A program made the position numbers and the translations under genes. Of a stretch of DNA of 28,169 nt, positions 1 to 6,786 are shown one piece after another (the stretch's first letter is position 1; the number at the start of each line of letters is the position of its first letter). This DNA is from Candidatus Segatella mututuai (lineage in GTDB: Bacteria > Bacteroidota > Bacteroidia > Bacteroidales > Bacteroidaceae): contig DJOI01000021.1 in assembly GCA_002439605.1 (NCBI GenBank), forward strand, positions 4,266 through 32,434. The letters run 5' to 3'. The notes below the pieces were generated by a model, which had not been told where the DNA came from, searched no databases, and saw only the letters and a list, made by a program, of their open reading frames with translations.

Positions 1-663
1 CTGGGCGAAGGAAAGGCTTCCTTCCTCCCGCTTGCCCGATGGAGAGAGCCCGTAGCTGTTGACGTTCTGTCCCAAGAGGGTTACTTCCTTGAAACCGCGT
101 TCGTGCAGATCGTGTACTTCACGCAGGATGCTTTCAGCGTCACGACTTCTCTCTCTGCCGCGTGTGTAGGGCACGATGCAGTAGTGGCAGAAGTTGTTGC
201 ATCCACGCATGATGCTTACGAATCCGCTGATGCGGTTTCCACCGATTCGCTGAGGTACGACGTTGCGGTAAGTCTCTGTCTTGGAGAGTTCTATGTTGAT
301 GGCGTTGTTGCCGTTTTCGCATTGTGCTATCATGTCTGGCAGGTTGAGGTAACTGTCTGGCCCGCATACCAAGTTGGCATAATGGTTCTCTATGAGGTCG
401 GTCTTTACCCGTTCTGCCATGCAGCCCAACACGCCTAATATAACCATTCGGCCTTTCTTCTGTTCGGCGTGCAGGGTTTCCAAGCGATGGTAAATCTTGT
501 TTTCTGCATTCTCTCTGATGCTACAGGTGTTGAGGAAGATAGCGTCGGCCTCTTCTTCCTTCTTGCACATTTCGTAGCCTGCCATCTGCATGATGCTGGC
601 CACTACTTCGCTGTCTGCCACGTTCATTTGGCAGCCGTAAGTTTCGATAAATAGTTTCTTCAT
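1..663 (-). CDS. miaB: tRNA-2-methylthio-N6-dimethylallyladenosine synthase MiaB (3' part missing)
   Basis: Radical-SAM methylthiotransferase that adds the 2-methylthio group to i6A37 of tRNAs reading UNN codons. The 221 visible residues start at the ATG complementary to 661-663 and run off the window. The UPF0004 domain is complete: Cys11 (in ETYGCQMN), Cys47 (NTCSIREN) and Cys81 (GCMAER) would hold the auxiliary Fe-S cluster. The radical-SAM signature CNNFCHYC supplies Cys155, Cys159 and Cys162. The TRAM domain would lie beyond the edge. Family members are about 440-460 residues, so roughly half is present. It is the last visible gene of a minus-strand run after the PAP2 gene (50-base gap, no promoter seen), so it is probably co-transcribed with it. 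MiaB rather than RimO or MtaB is chosen from the N-terminal wording and RGCNNFCHYCIVPYTRG; confidence is high. Confidence 0.95.
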   Translation of the reverse strand, partial: MKKLFIETYGCQMNVADSEVVASIMQMAGYEMCKKEEEADAIFLNTCSIRENAENKIYHRLETLHAEQKKGRMVILGVLGCMAERVKTDLIENHYANLVCGPDSYLNLPDMIAQCENGNNAINIELSKTETYRNVVPQRIGGNRISGFVSIMRGCNNFCHYCIVPYTRGRERSRDAESILREVHDLHERGFKEVTLLGQNVNSYGLSPSGKREEGSLSFAQ

Positions 664-713
664 TGTTCTAGATGAATTCTATTTGTTTGTTGTTAATTAT
701 GTTGTTATATATG

Positions 714-1703
714 TTATCTCAATCTCGGTTGGGTGGTTGAGGGGCTATGCTCGGTCATGTTGCGTGATACTGCCATTAGGCCGAAGTATACAGCCACTCC
801 TGTTATCAGTCCAGCCACGGCATCTATGAGATAGTGGGCCTGGATGTACACCGTGGCCAGGCACAGGAAGATGTAGAAAGGCAGCAGGGCGTAGGTAAGT
901 TTACGGTTGCCCGAATGCCATGCCAGCAGCATGCAGACTGTGCTGACGCTGACGTGCGAGCTTGGAAAGGCTGCCGTGGGACGTTCGCCTGCCGCCTTGG
1001 CGTCTTCTACAAGGCGATAGAATATCCCGTCTGTGTAGCCTGGTGTGGGCAGGCAGTCGGTGCTGTAGTTGAAATAGTCGTGCATGGGTGGGAATATACC
1101 TTTGGCGATGTCGCTCAGTCCTACGGCATGAAAGTAGAATGTAGGCCCGGCTACAGGCACGAAGATGAATACCACATAATAGATAATGAACGAGGCGTAG
1201 ATGACGAACGTGGCACGCTCGAACTCTCTGTATCTGTAGAAGAAGTAGTAGTAAGCCACGATGGCCATCATGGGATAGTACATTACGTAGCCTAAGTCCA
1301 TCAGCTCGCTTACGATAGCCCAGGGCATGTTCTTGGCAAAGACTAATGCTGGCTGAAATCCGAAGAGCGACTGTTCCCATTGGGCAAATACATGATCCAG
1401 GTTGGGAAACATGCGGTTAATCTCGTAAGTGTCTGGATACCACCAAGCGAGGAGCGACAATTGCGCAAGGATTCTCGCCATCATTGTGATGCGGCAAGGA
1501 ATCATGCGATATACAGCCCACATGGCTGCTGTGATGAACAAAACCCTGATGCGCCCCCATATCATAGACTCGGGGTTTACCAGTTTGGTGAAGGTGAAGA
1601 GCATGGCAATCACGGTGATGGCCATGTATCCCAGCATGACCCATTCCAATGCCAGAAGTCCTTTCCTCGGGTTTTTCTCTATCTTGAAGTAATCTTTTAT
1701 CAC
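714..1703 (-). CDS. PAP2/AUR1-like membrane phosphatase or lipid headgroup transferase
   Basis: Integral membrane protein of 329 residues with several hydrophobic segments spread from about residue 15 to 315. The PAP2 catalytic signatures are present: RP at 241-242, FPSSHVS at 246-252 (His250 the expected phospho-acceptor) and HYLID at 290-294 (His290 and Asp294). The layout, with long N-terminal membrane segments and RP close to the FPSSH motif, resembles the PAP2_3 group that includes inositol-phosphoryl-ceramide synthases (AUR1) as well as plain lipid-phosphate phosphatases. The active-site residues predict a reaction through a phospho-histidine at the periplasmic membrane face. The substrate cannot be read from the sequence. 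The gene follows the SDR gene by 64 bases and precedes miaB, apparently in one transcript. A lipid-phosphate phosphatase or a sphingolipid/phospholipid headgroup transferase are the main options. Confidence 0.8.
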   Translation of the reverse strand: MIKDYFKIEKNPRKGLLALEWVMLGYMAITVIAMLFTFTKLVNPESMIWGRIRVLFITAAMWAVYRMIPCRITMMARILAQLSLLAWWYPDTYEINRMFPNLDHVFAQWEQSLFGFQPALVFAKNMPWAIVSELMDLGYVMYYPMMAIVAYYYFFYRYREFERATFVIYASFIIYYVVFIFVPVAGPTFYFHAVGLSDIAKGIFPPMHDYFNYSTDCLPTPGYTDGIFYRLVEDAKAAGERPTAAFPSSHVSVSTVCMLLAWHSGNRKLTYALLPFYIFLCLATVYIQAHYLIDAVAGLITGVAVYFGLMAVSRNMTEHSPSTTQPRLR

Positions 1704-1767
1704 ACTATTGGTTGTTTGTTATTTTTTCTGATGGCTGAAACGAATGCTTGCTTTTGCATACCATTCT

Positions 1768-2763
1768 TTACAGCCATCCATTCTTCTTGTACCATTCTAC
1801 TGTCAGCCTGACACCTTGTTTCAGGTTGTAGTGGGGATGGTAGCCCAACTCGTCCATGGCTGGCTCAATGTCGCATCGCCAGTTGCGTTGTTTCAGAATG
1901 TTGTACTTGTCATTGTTTAAAGCAGACATCTTGCCTCTCAGTCTTCCGATGTATTCGCCAAAGAAGGTTGCCGCACGGAGCACCCAGATGGGTGCCTTGA
2001 TGCGCAGAAGCCAAGTGTCGCCCAACTCGTGGTGAAGCAGGTTGCTGAATGTTTCCGACTGATACACTTCTCCGTCGCTGAGGAAGTATTTGCGGCCGTT
2101 CTTACCATGGTTGAGGGCAAGAAATACTGCCTGTACCACATCCTGAACGTATACGAAAGTGATGTCCTGGCGTTTGAAGCCTACCGAGAAGTCGATGTGT
2201 TGCTTGATGCTTTTTGCCATTAGGAAATAGTCTTTCTCGCGCGGACCGTAAACTCCTGTTGGCCGCAGTATGATGTAGGGAAATCCTATGCCTAAGCTGT
2301 CGAGATAATGTTCAGCCTTGAGCTTGCTTTTTCCGTATGCCGTGTTGGGCTTGGGCGTGTCGTGCTCTGTGATTTCCTGGTAGGGTTGTTGCTCGCGTAT
2401 GTCACCAAAGATGCTGAGCGAACTCACGAAGACGAATCGCTTGATGGGCATTTTAAGCGCGATGATGGCATCTACCAGGTTCTTGGTTCCTTCGGTGTTG
2501 ACGCGGTAAAAGTCGTCGACGTGCAGACACTTGGTAGCACCTGCCGCATGAACCACATAGTCGAACTCGTGTCCGTCTAACTGGCTGATAAGCTCTTCCT
2601 TGGAGGAAAGGTTGAGGTTGATGAAGTGGATGCGTTCGTCTTGCAGATACTTCTTGGAGCTGGTGGGGCGAACTGCCGCCCATGTCTCCATGCCTTGCCT
2701 GAGGGCCTCTTCTACGATGAAGCTCCCGATGAATCCAGACGCACCCGTCACTAAAATTTTCAT
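1768..2763 (-). CDS. Extended SDR, NAD(P)-dependent epimerase/dehydratase/reductase family
   Basis: Rossmann-fold oxidoreductase of 331 residues. The N-terminal nucleotide motif is GASGFIG (7-13), and the active site has a Ser near 115 plus Tyr143-x3-Lys147 (YGKSK). RPTGVYGPRE in the second half is typical of extended SDRs that act on nucleotide sugars, dihydroflavonols or 3-beta-hydroxysteroids. Annotation pipelines would call it NAD-dependent epimerase/dehydratase. There is no glycan locus around it; the next gene is an AUR1-like PAP2 protein, which hints at a lipid rather than a sugar substrate. A Bacteroides SDR annotated this way has been reported as a 3-ketosphinganine reductase, but I cannot test orthology here. 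The start is supported by the promoter just upstream. It leads the SDR-PAP2-miaB run. Confidence 0.85.
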   Translation of the reverse strand: MKILVTGASGFIGSFIVEEALRQGMETWAAVRPTSSKKYLQDERIHFINLNLSSKEELISQLDGHEFDYVVHAAGATKCLHVDDFYRVNTEGTKNLVDAIIALKMPIKRFVFVSSLSIFGDIREQQPYQEITEHDTPKPNTAYGKSKLKAEHYLDSLGIGFPYIILRPTGVYGPREKDYFLMAKSIKQHIDFSVGFKRQDITFVYVQDVVQAVFLALNHGKNGRKYFLSDGEVYQSETFSNLLHHELGDTWLLRIKAPIWVLRAATFFGEYIGRLRGKMSALNNDKYNILKQRNWRCDIEPAMDELGYHPHYNLKQGVRLTVEWYKKNGWL

Positions 2764-2792
2764 TAAATATATAAAATTGCAATTTTAAGGTG

Positions 2793-2823
2793 CAAAGATA
2801 CGCTTATTTGCACACATGGCAAA
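2793..2823 (-). promoter_or_regulatory. Bacteroidota-type promoter of the SDR-PAP2-miaB operon
   Basis: Read on the minus strand: TTTG at 2823-2820, a 19-base spacer, then TATCTTTG at 2800-2793. Both boxes and the spacing match the Bacteroidota vegetative consensus (TTTG, 19-21 bases, TAnnTTTG). It lies about 30 bases upstream of the SDR start codon, giving a short leader. Confidence 0.75.
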
Positions 2824-2841
2824 GGAAAAAGGTCTTTTTTT

Positions 2842-2887
2842 GAGGAAAAGAGGGTCATATCATCCTGCTTTTGTGAATGATACGACC
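2842..2887 (-). terminator. Intrinsic terminator after the Na/Pi cotransporter gene
   Basis: On the minus strand GGTCGTATCAT (2887-2877) pairs with ATGATATGACC (2863-2853) with one G-U wobble. The stem is 11 bp with a 13-base loop, followed by CTCTTTTCCTC. It sits 24 bases past the stop codon and separates this gene from the SDR promoter. Confidence 0.7.
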
Positions 2888-2910
2888 TTCTCAGGGCCAG
2901 GGGTGGGGAT

Positions 2911-4620
2911 TTATGCCTCGTGCTGTCTTACGCCCATTCGGGCTTCTACGACATTGACCACGTAGTCGCCAAGTTTCTCGCATTCCTGTACAATATCCAT
3001 GTACATCGTTCCTATGGCATAGGTGTAGAGGTGGTTGTTCACATCGTTTATGTTCTGGCTCTTCAGCTGGTTTCGGTAGTTGTTGATCTCGTTCTCTATG
3101 TTGAACGAAAGATTGGCGTCATTGTCTACTTTGTGTCCTACGAGCGTGATGTTCATCTGTGTGAGCGCTTGGTCGGTAAGTTCCATCATCTGGTGCATGT
3201 GCTCGTACTGTGAAGGTATGAAGTCTTCCTTGCCCTTGATGCGTCGGCTCAGGGTTCTTGCTATGTTGTAGCAACTGTCGCCGATGCTTTCTATTTCTGA
3301 AATCTCACGCAGCATGGCGCGTATCTTTGCCTTGGTCTCGTCGCTCAGGTGCGAGTCGCTCACCTGGTCCAGGTAGTTGGCTATCTCTATCTCCATATTG
3401 TCTGAGATTCCCTCGTACTTCTCTATACGGGTGAAGAGTTTCACAAACTTGTCTTCGTTGGTTTCGCCCAAGAGTTGTCTCACCATGCCAAACATGCGCT
3501 GTATGCGTTCGGCGAAGGAGTGGATTTCCTTTTGTGCCTCGAGAACAGAGATTTCCGGTGTCTTCATGATGCCCGTTTGGATGAAGCGCAGGCGGAAGTC
3601 GTCCTCGTCGGCGTTCTTCTTAGGGCGGATAATCTTGCAAACCAACTTCTCTATCTGTGGTACGAACCACACGAGGATGAAGGTGTTGCTCAGGTTGAAG
3701 GTGGTATGGAAGGCGGCAAGCACAAAGGACAGCTTGGCTGCGTTGGCGATGAAGTGCGGGTCGCTCTTTTCCATGACATCGTCGTAACCTACCCATCCGC
3801 AAACGAGGTGGATGAAAGGACGGAACACACATAGAATCCACAGCACACCAAAGATGTTGAACACCATGTGCGCCATGGCGGCCCTCCTGGCTTGTGTGTT
3901 GGCTGTGAGAGCCGCCACATTCGAGGTTACGGTAGTTCCGATGTTCTCGCCCATCACGAGGGCTATGCCTTGATAGATGGGCAGCACGCCAGTGGAGCAG
4001 AGTATCATCGTGATGGCCATGACGGCAGCCGAACTCTGCACGCACATGGTAAGCACACTACCTATCAATAAGAATATGATGGTAGTCTTGAAACTGTGTG
4101 GATCAAAGCTTGCGAAGAAGTCGAGGACGGGCTGGTTGTGAGCCAAGTCCATGTCGATGCCGGTTTGTCGGAGAGTTCCCAAACCAAGGAACATAAAGGA
4201 AATGCCAAAGATGAAGTCGCCTACGATTTTGCGCTTTTTGCTGTAGATGAGGATGATGGCGAAGAAGAAGGCTGGCCATACAAAGTCGGTGATGTTGAAC
4301 GAGAAACCTGCGCTCATGATCCAGGCCGTGAGGGTGGTTCCGATATTGGCGCCCATGATGACCGATATTGCTTGCGCCAAGGTGAGCAGGCCGGCGTTGA
4401 CAAACGATACGGTCATCACCGTGGTGGCAGTGGAAGACTGCACGGCGGCGGTGATGAGTGTTCCCGAGAGGATGCCTGTCACACGGTTGGTAGTCATGGT
4501 TCCTAACGCATGGCGCAACTGGGGGCCTGCCATCTTCTGTAAGCTGTCGCTCATCGACTTCATGCCGAACATCAGTAGGGCGAGTGCTCCGATAAGCCTA
4601 AAAAAAATCCAAATCGACAT
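2911..4620 (-). CDS. Na+/phosphate cotransporter family protein (NptA/YjbB type) with PhoU-like C-terminus
   Basis: Inner-membrane protein of 569 residues. The N-terminal half carries the duplicated Na/Pi-cotransporter repeat: QSSTATTVMT at 61-70 with MGANIGTT at 89-96, and QSSAAVMAIT from 195 with a matching MGENIGTT downstream. The QSS repeats are the family hallmark for sodium and phosphate handling. From about residue 360 to the end the protein is soluble and helical, with PhoU-like acidic helices (EISEIESIGD, CEKLGDYVVNVVEAR), a domain thought to sense or regulate phosphate flux. Length fits the bacterial NptA/YjbB family with fused PhoU. It appears to be a single-gene unit with its own terminator, divergent from the nucleoside kinase. 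Direction of transport (uptake or export) cannot be inferred. Confidence 0.9.
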   Translation of the reverse strand: MSIWIFFRLIGALALLMFGMKSMSDSLQKMAGPQLRHALGTMTTNRVTGILSGTLITAAVQSSTATTVMTVSFVNAGLLTLAQAISVIMGANIGTTLTAWIMSAGFSFNITDFVWPAFFFAIILIYSKKRKIVGDFIFGISFMFLGLGTLRQTGIDMDLAHNQPVLDFFASFDPHSFKTTIIFLLIGSVLTMCVQSSAAVMAITMILCSTGVLPIYQGIALVMGENIGTTVTSNVAALTANTQARRAAMAHMVFNIFGVLWILCVFRPFIHLVCGWVGYDDVMEKSDPHFIANAAKLSFVLAAFHTTFNLSNTFILVWFVPQIEKLVCKIIRPKKNADEDDFRLRFIQTGIMKTPEISVLEAQKEIHSFAERIQRMFGMVRQLLGETNEDKFVKLFTRIEKYEGISDNMEIEIANYLDQVSDSHLSDETKAKIRAMLREISEIESIGDSCYNIARTLSRRIKGKEDFIPSQYEHMHQMMELTDQALTQMNITLVGHKVDNDANLSFNIENEINNYRNQLKSQNINDVNNHLYTYAIGTMYMDIVQECEKLGDYVVNVVEARMGVRQHEA

Positions 4621-4727
4621 ATTTTAATTTAATTTATGTTGCTAATAGCATGTTGTTTTCTTTTTTATTTGTAATTTTACCCGAAAGTTGAGAGACCGTT
4701 TAACATTGTAACACTTACGTAACGAAA

Positions 4728-6389
4728 ATGAAACAAGTAGTACAAATTCGCTGCAAAAATAATAAAAAAACTCAGAAAGTCGAAATCGGAAGCACACTTT
4801 CTGATATTTTTTCTGCTTTTGGCCTTAAAATGGACTATGGCCCCATTTCGTGCAAGGTCAATAACAAGGTGGAAGGCATGCATTATCGTGTGTACAACAA
4901 CAAGGATGTCGAATTCCTCGACATGCGTACTTCCTCTGGCTCGCGAGCCTATACACGTACGCTTTTTTTTGTGCTTTGCAAAGCTGTGCAAGATTTGTAT
5001 CCTGGCCATGATGTGGTGATTGACATTCCGGTGTCGAATGGGTTTTATGTCGATGTGCGGCTGGGGCGTGATATTACGGTCGATGATGTGGACCGTCTCC
5101 GGCAGAGAATGCAGGAGATAGTGGATGCCCGCATGCCTATCCGCCGATATATGGTGCCAACCGAGGATGCCATAGCCCTTTTCGAGGAGAAAGGCGATGT
5201 GGAGAAGGTGAAGTTGCTGCGCACTTCGGGCTCTCTATACACTACTTATTATAAAATAGGAGAATACGTGGATTTCTATTATGGGACGCTCCTCACCAAC
5301 ACCTCGCAACTCTATCTTTTCGGGTTGGAGAAGTATTATGACGGCATGTTGCTTCGCATCCCTTCGATCAAGAATCCTGGCGAACTGGGCGAGCTGACGC
5401 GTCAGGACAAGATGTTCGAAATTTTCAAGGAGCATCATCATTGGCAGGATATTATCGGCATCAGGACTGTTGGCGACTTCAACGCGGCTGTAGATGCGGG
5501 TCATGCCACGGATATTATCAATATCAGCGAGGCGCTTCAGGAGAAGAAGATAGCCTTGATAGCCGAGCAGATAGCCGCACGACCCGGGGTGAAACTTGTT
5601 CTCCTGGCAGGACCTTCTTCTTCTGGCAAGACGACTTCGTGCAAGCGCCTTTCCATACAGTTGGCTGTTAATGGGTTGAAACCTCTGCAGATTTCTCTTG
5701 ACGACTATTTCGTCGACCGTGAGCGAACGCCCAAGGACGAGAAAGGAGAGTTTGATTATGAGAGTATCTATGCACTCGACCTTCAGAAAATCAACGACCA
5801 GTTTAACGCCCTGTTTCGGGGCGAGGAGGTGGAGCTGCCTAAGTACGATTTCCAGAGCGGCAAGAGCAAGAAGAGTGGCAATCGTCTCAAGATGAACGGC
5901 AACAATGTGCTCGTGGTGGAAGGCATTCATGCGCTCAATCCAGAACTGACAGCCCAGATTCCCAATGAGCAGATCTTCCGTGTCTATGCTTCTGCGCTTA
6001 CCACCATCTTGCTCGACAATCACAATTACATTCCAACGACCGACAACCGGTTGCTGCGCCGTATCATACGCGATTACAAATATCGTGGCGTATCGGCCCA
6101 GGAAACAATCCATCGCTGGCCGTCGGTACGTGCGGGCGAGAACAAGTGGATTTTCCCATTCCAGGAGAATGCCGATGCCATGCTCAATACGGCCATGCTC
6201 TACGAGCTGGCTGTCATCAAGATGCAGGCAGAACCGCTGTTGGAGCAAGTGCCCGAGAACTGTGACGAGTATGCTGAGGCTTATCGGTTGCTGAAGTTCT
6301 TGAAATATTTTAAGGGCATTCCTTACAATAATTTGCCCCCTACATCTCTGTTGCGTGAGTTTTTGGGCGGCAGCTCATTCCACTATTAA
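4728..6389 (+). CDS. Nucleoside (uridine-type) kinase with N-terminal TGS and ThrRS-like domains
   Basis: Cytoplasmic protein of 553 residues built from three parts. Residues 1-70 form a TGS-like ubiquitin fold. About 70-210 resemble the threonyl-tRNA synthetase editing/N2 region (AYTRTLFFVLCKAVQDLYPG). About 285-490 form a uridine kinase/phosphoribulokinase P-loop domain with the Walker A motif GPSSSGKTT at 295-303, and LDDYFVDRERTP and VVEGIHALNP further on. By family it should phosphorylate a nucleoside, probably uridine or cytidine, for pyrimidine salvage; the role of the tRNA-synthetase-like front end is unknown. The start ATG follows a short A-rich leader with no Shine-Dalgarno site. 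It converges on upp, which supplies the other route to UMP, although the two are separate transcripts. Substrate is inferred from family only. Confidence 0.85.
   Translation: MKQVVQIRCKNNKKTQKVEIGSTLSDIFSAFGLKMDYGPISCKVNNKVEGMHYRVYNNKDVEFLDMRTSSGSRAYTRTLFFVLCKAVQDLYPGHDVVIDIPVSNGFYVDVRLGRDITVDDVDRLRQRMQEIVDARMPIRRYMVPTEDAIALFEEKGDVEKVKLLRTSGSLYTTYYKIGEYVDFYYGTLLTNTSQLYLFGLEKYYDGMLLRIPSIKNPGELGELTRQDKMFEIFKEHHHWQDIIGIRTVGDFNAAVDAGHATDIINISEALQEKKIALIAEQIAARPGVKLVLLAGPSSSGKTTSCKRLSIQLAVNGLKPLQISLDDYFVDRERTPKDEKGEFDYESIYALDLQKINDQFNALFRGEEVELPKYDFQSGKSKKSGNRLKMNGNNVLVVEGIHALNPELTAQIPNEQIFRVYASALTTILLDNHNYIPTTDNRLLRRIIRDYKYRGVSAQETIHRWPSVRAGENKWIFPFQENADAMLNTAMLYELAVIKMQAEPLLEQVPENCDEYAEAYRLLKFLKYFKGIPYNNLPPTSLLREFLGGSSFHY
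4754..4784 (-). promoter_or_regulatory. Possible promoter of the Na/Pi gene, inside the start of the divergent kinase gene
   Basis: On the minus strand TATTTTTG (4761-4754) fits the -7 box TAnnTTTG, and TTCG (4784-4781) lies 19 bases upstream as a one-mismatch -33 box. Transcription would begin near 4747, within the first codons of the divergent gene, and leave a leader of about 125 bases. No better candidate is visible in 4621-4727. Confidence 0.3.
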
Positions 6390-6419
6390 GAGAAACGTAG
6401 GCTTTAGGATGAAACATAG

Positions 6420-6460
6420 GAATCATAGGGTAAGTGTTGTCTTGTCCTATGATTCTTTCG
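6420..6460 (+). terminator. Probable terminator of the nucleoside kinase gene
   Basis: GAATCATAGG (6420-6429) pairs perfectly with CCTATGATTC (6446-6455), a 10-bp stem with a 16-base loop, followed by TTTCGTTCT. It lies 31 bases after the stop codon. The loop is large and the U-tract interrupted, so strength is uncertain. Confidence 0.5.
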
Positions 6461-6510
6461 TTCTGTGCCATGCGGATGAATTTCGCTTTATCCAGAGATA
6501 AGTTTTGTTC

Positions 6511-6580
6511 AATGGCAGGATAGATGTCTTAAAGCACTCGGGTCTTGTGTCTTTACCACATGGCAAATGTCCTAAACCAC
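6511..6580. repeat. Imperfect direct repeat in the convergent intergenic region
   Basis: ATGTCTTAAAGCAC (6524-6537) recurs as ATGTCCTAAACCAC (6567-6580), 12 of 14 identical. Both copies are preceded by ATGGCA (6512-6517 and 6560-6565) at slightly different distances. No start codon with ribosome site opens a convincing gene here. Confidence 0.5.
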
Positions 6581-6719
6581 AAGAATAGTATCCTATCCTA
6601 ATAGAAATCTTCGTTCCGTACTACGGAACGGGCGTTCGCAAGTTCGGAATGTCCGTTCCGAACTACGGAACGGACATTCCGAACAACGGAACGAAGAATA
6701 TATATGTGGTAAAAAAGAC
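6549..6719. repeat. Nested inverted repeats between convergent genes
   Basis: Three pairs of arms are nested in order. Outer: TTTACCACAT (6552-6561) with ATGTGGTAAA (6704-6713), extendable to GTCTTT/AAAGAC with extra A residues. Middle: CTTCGTTCCGT (6609-6619) with ACGGAACGAAG (6686-6696). Inner: 18 bases at 6643-6660 perfectly complementary to 6666-6683 around the loop AACTA. The DNA could extrude as a cruciform, or a transcript could fold into one long interrupted hairpin. A small mobile repeat (MITE or REP type) is a possible origin, but no target duplication is evident. Confidence 0.6.
6614..6697. repeat. Four 21-base palindromic units with helically phased half-sites
   Basis: Units begin at 6614, 6635, 6656 and 6677, each exactly 21 bases. 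Units 1, 3 and 4 share a core like TTCCGAACTACGGAAC and adjacent ones match at 18 of 21 positions; unit 2 is diverged (13 of 21 with unit 3). Each unit holds a forward (TTCCG) and a reverse (CGGAA) half-site. Half-sites, including one flanking base, start at 6613, 6624, 6634, 6645, 6655, 6666, 6676 and 6687, so the steps alternate 11 and 10 and average one B-DNA turn. The 6634 site (GTTCGC) is the weakest match. The function is not known to me. Confidence 0.8.
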
Positions 6720-6752
6720 ATCCTATGGGAAGTGCTTTTTCTCATAGGATGT
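6711..6752 (-). terminator. Intrinsic terminator of upp
   Basis: On the minus strand ACATCCTATGAGA (6752-6740) pairs with the complement at 6730-6718 through 13 positions with one wobble, around a 9-base loop. TTTTTT (6716-6711) follows shortly after. It lies 34 bases past the upp stop codon and is a convincing terminator for the minus strand. Confidence 0.75.
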
Positions 6753-6786
6753 TCTTAGACTTCTAATGACTTTCTGGCTTTCTCGT

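Noticed and set aside
5235..6248. Minus-strand open frame of 337 codons
   Set aside because: It lies within the nucleoside kinase gene, has no promoter or family signature, and is a shadow of that coding sequence.
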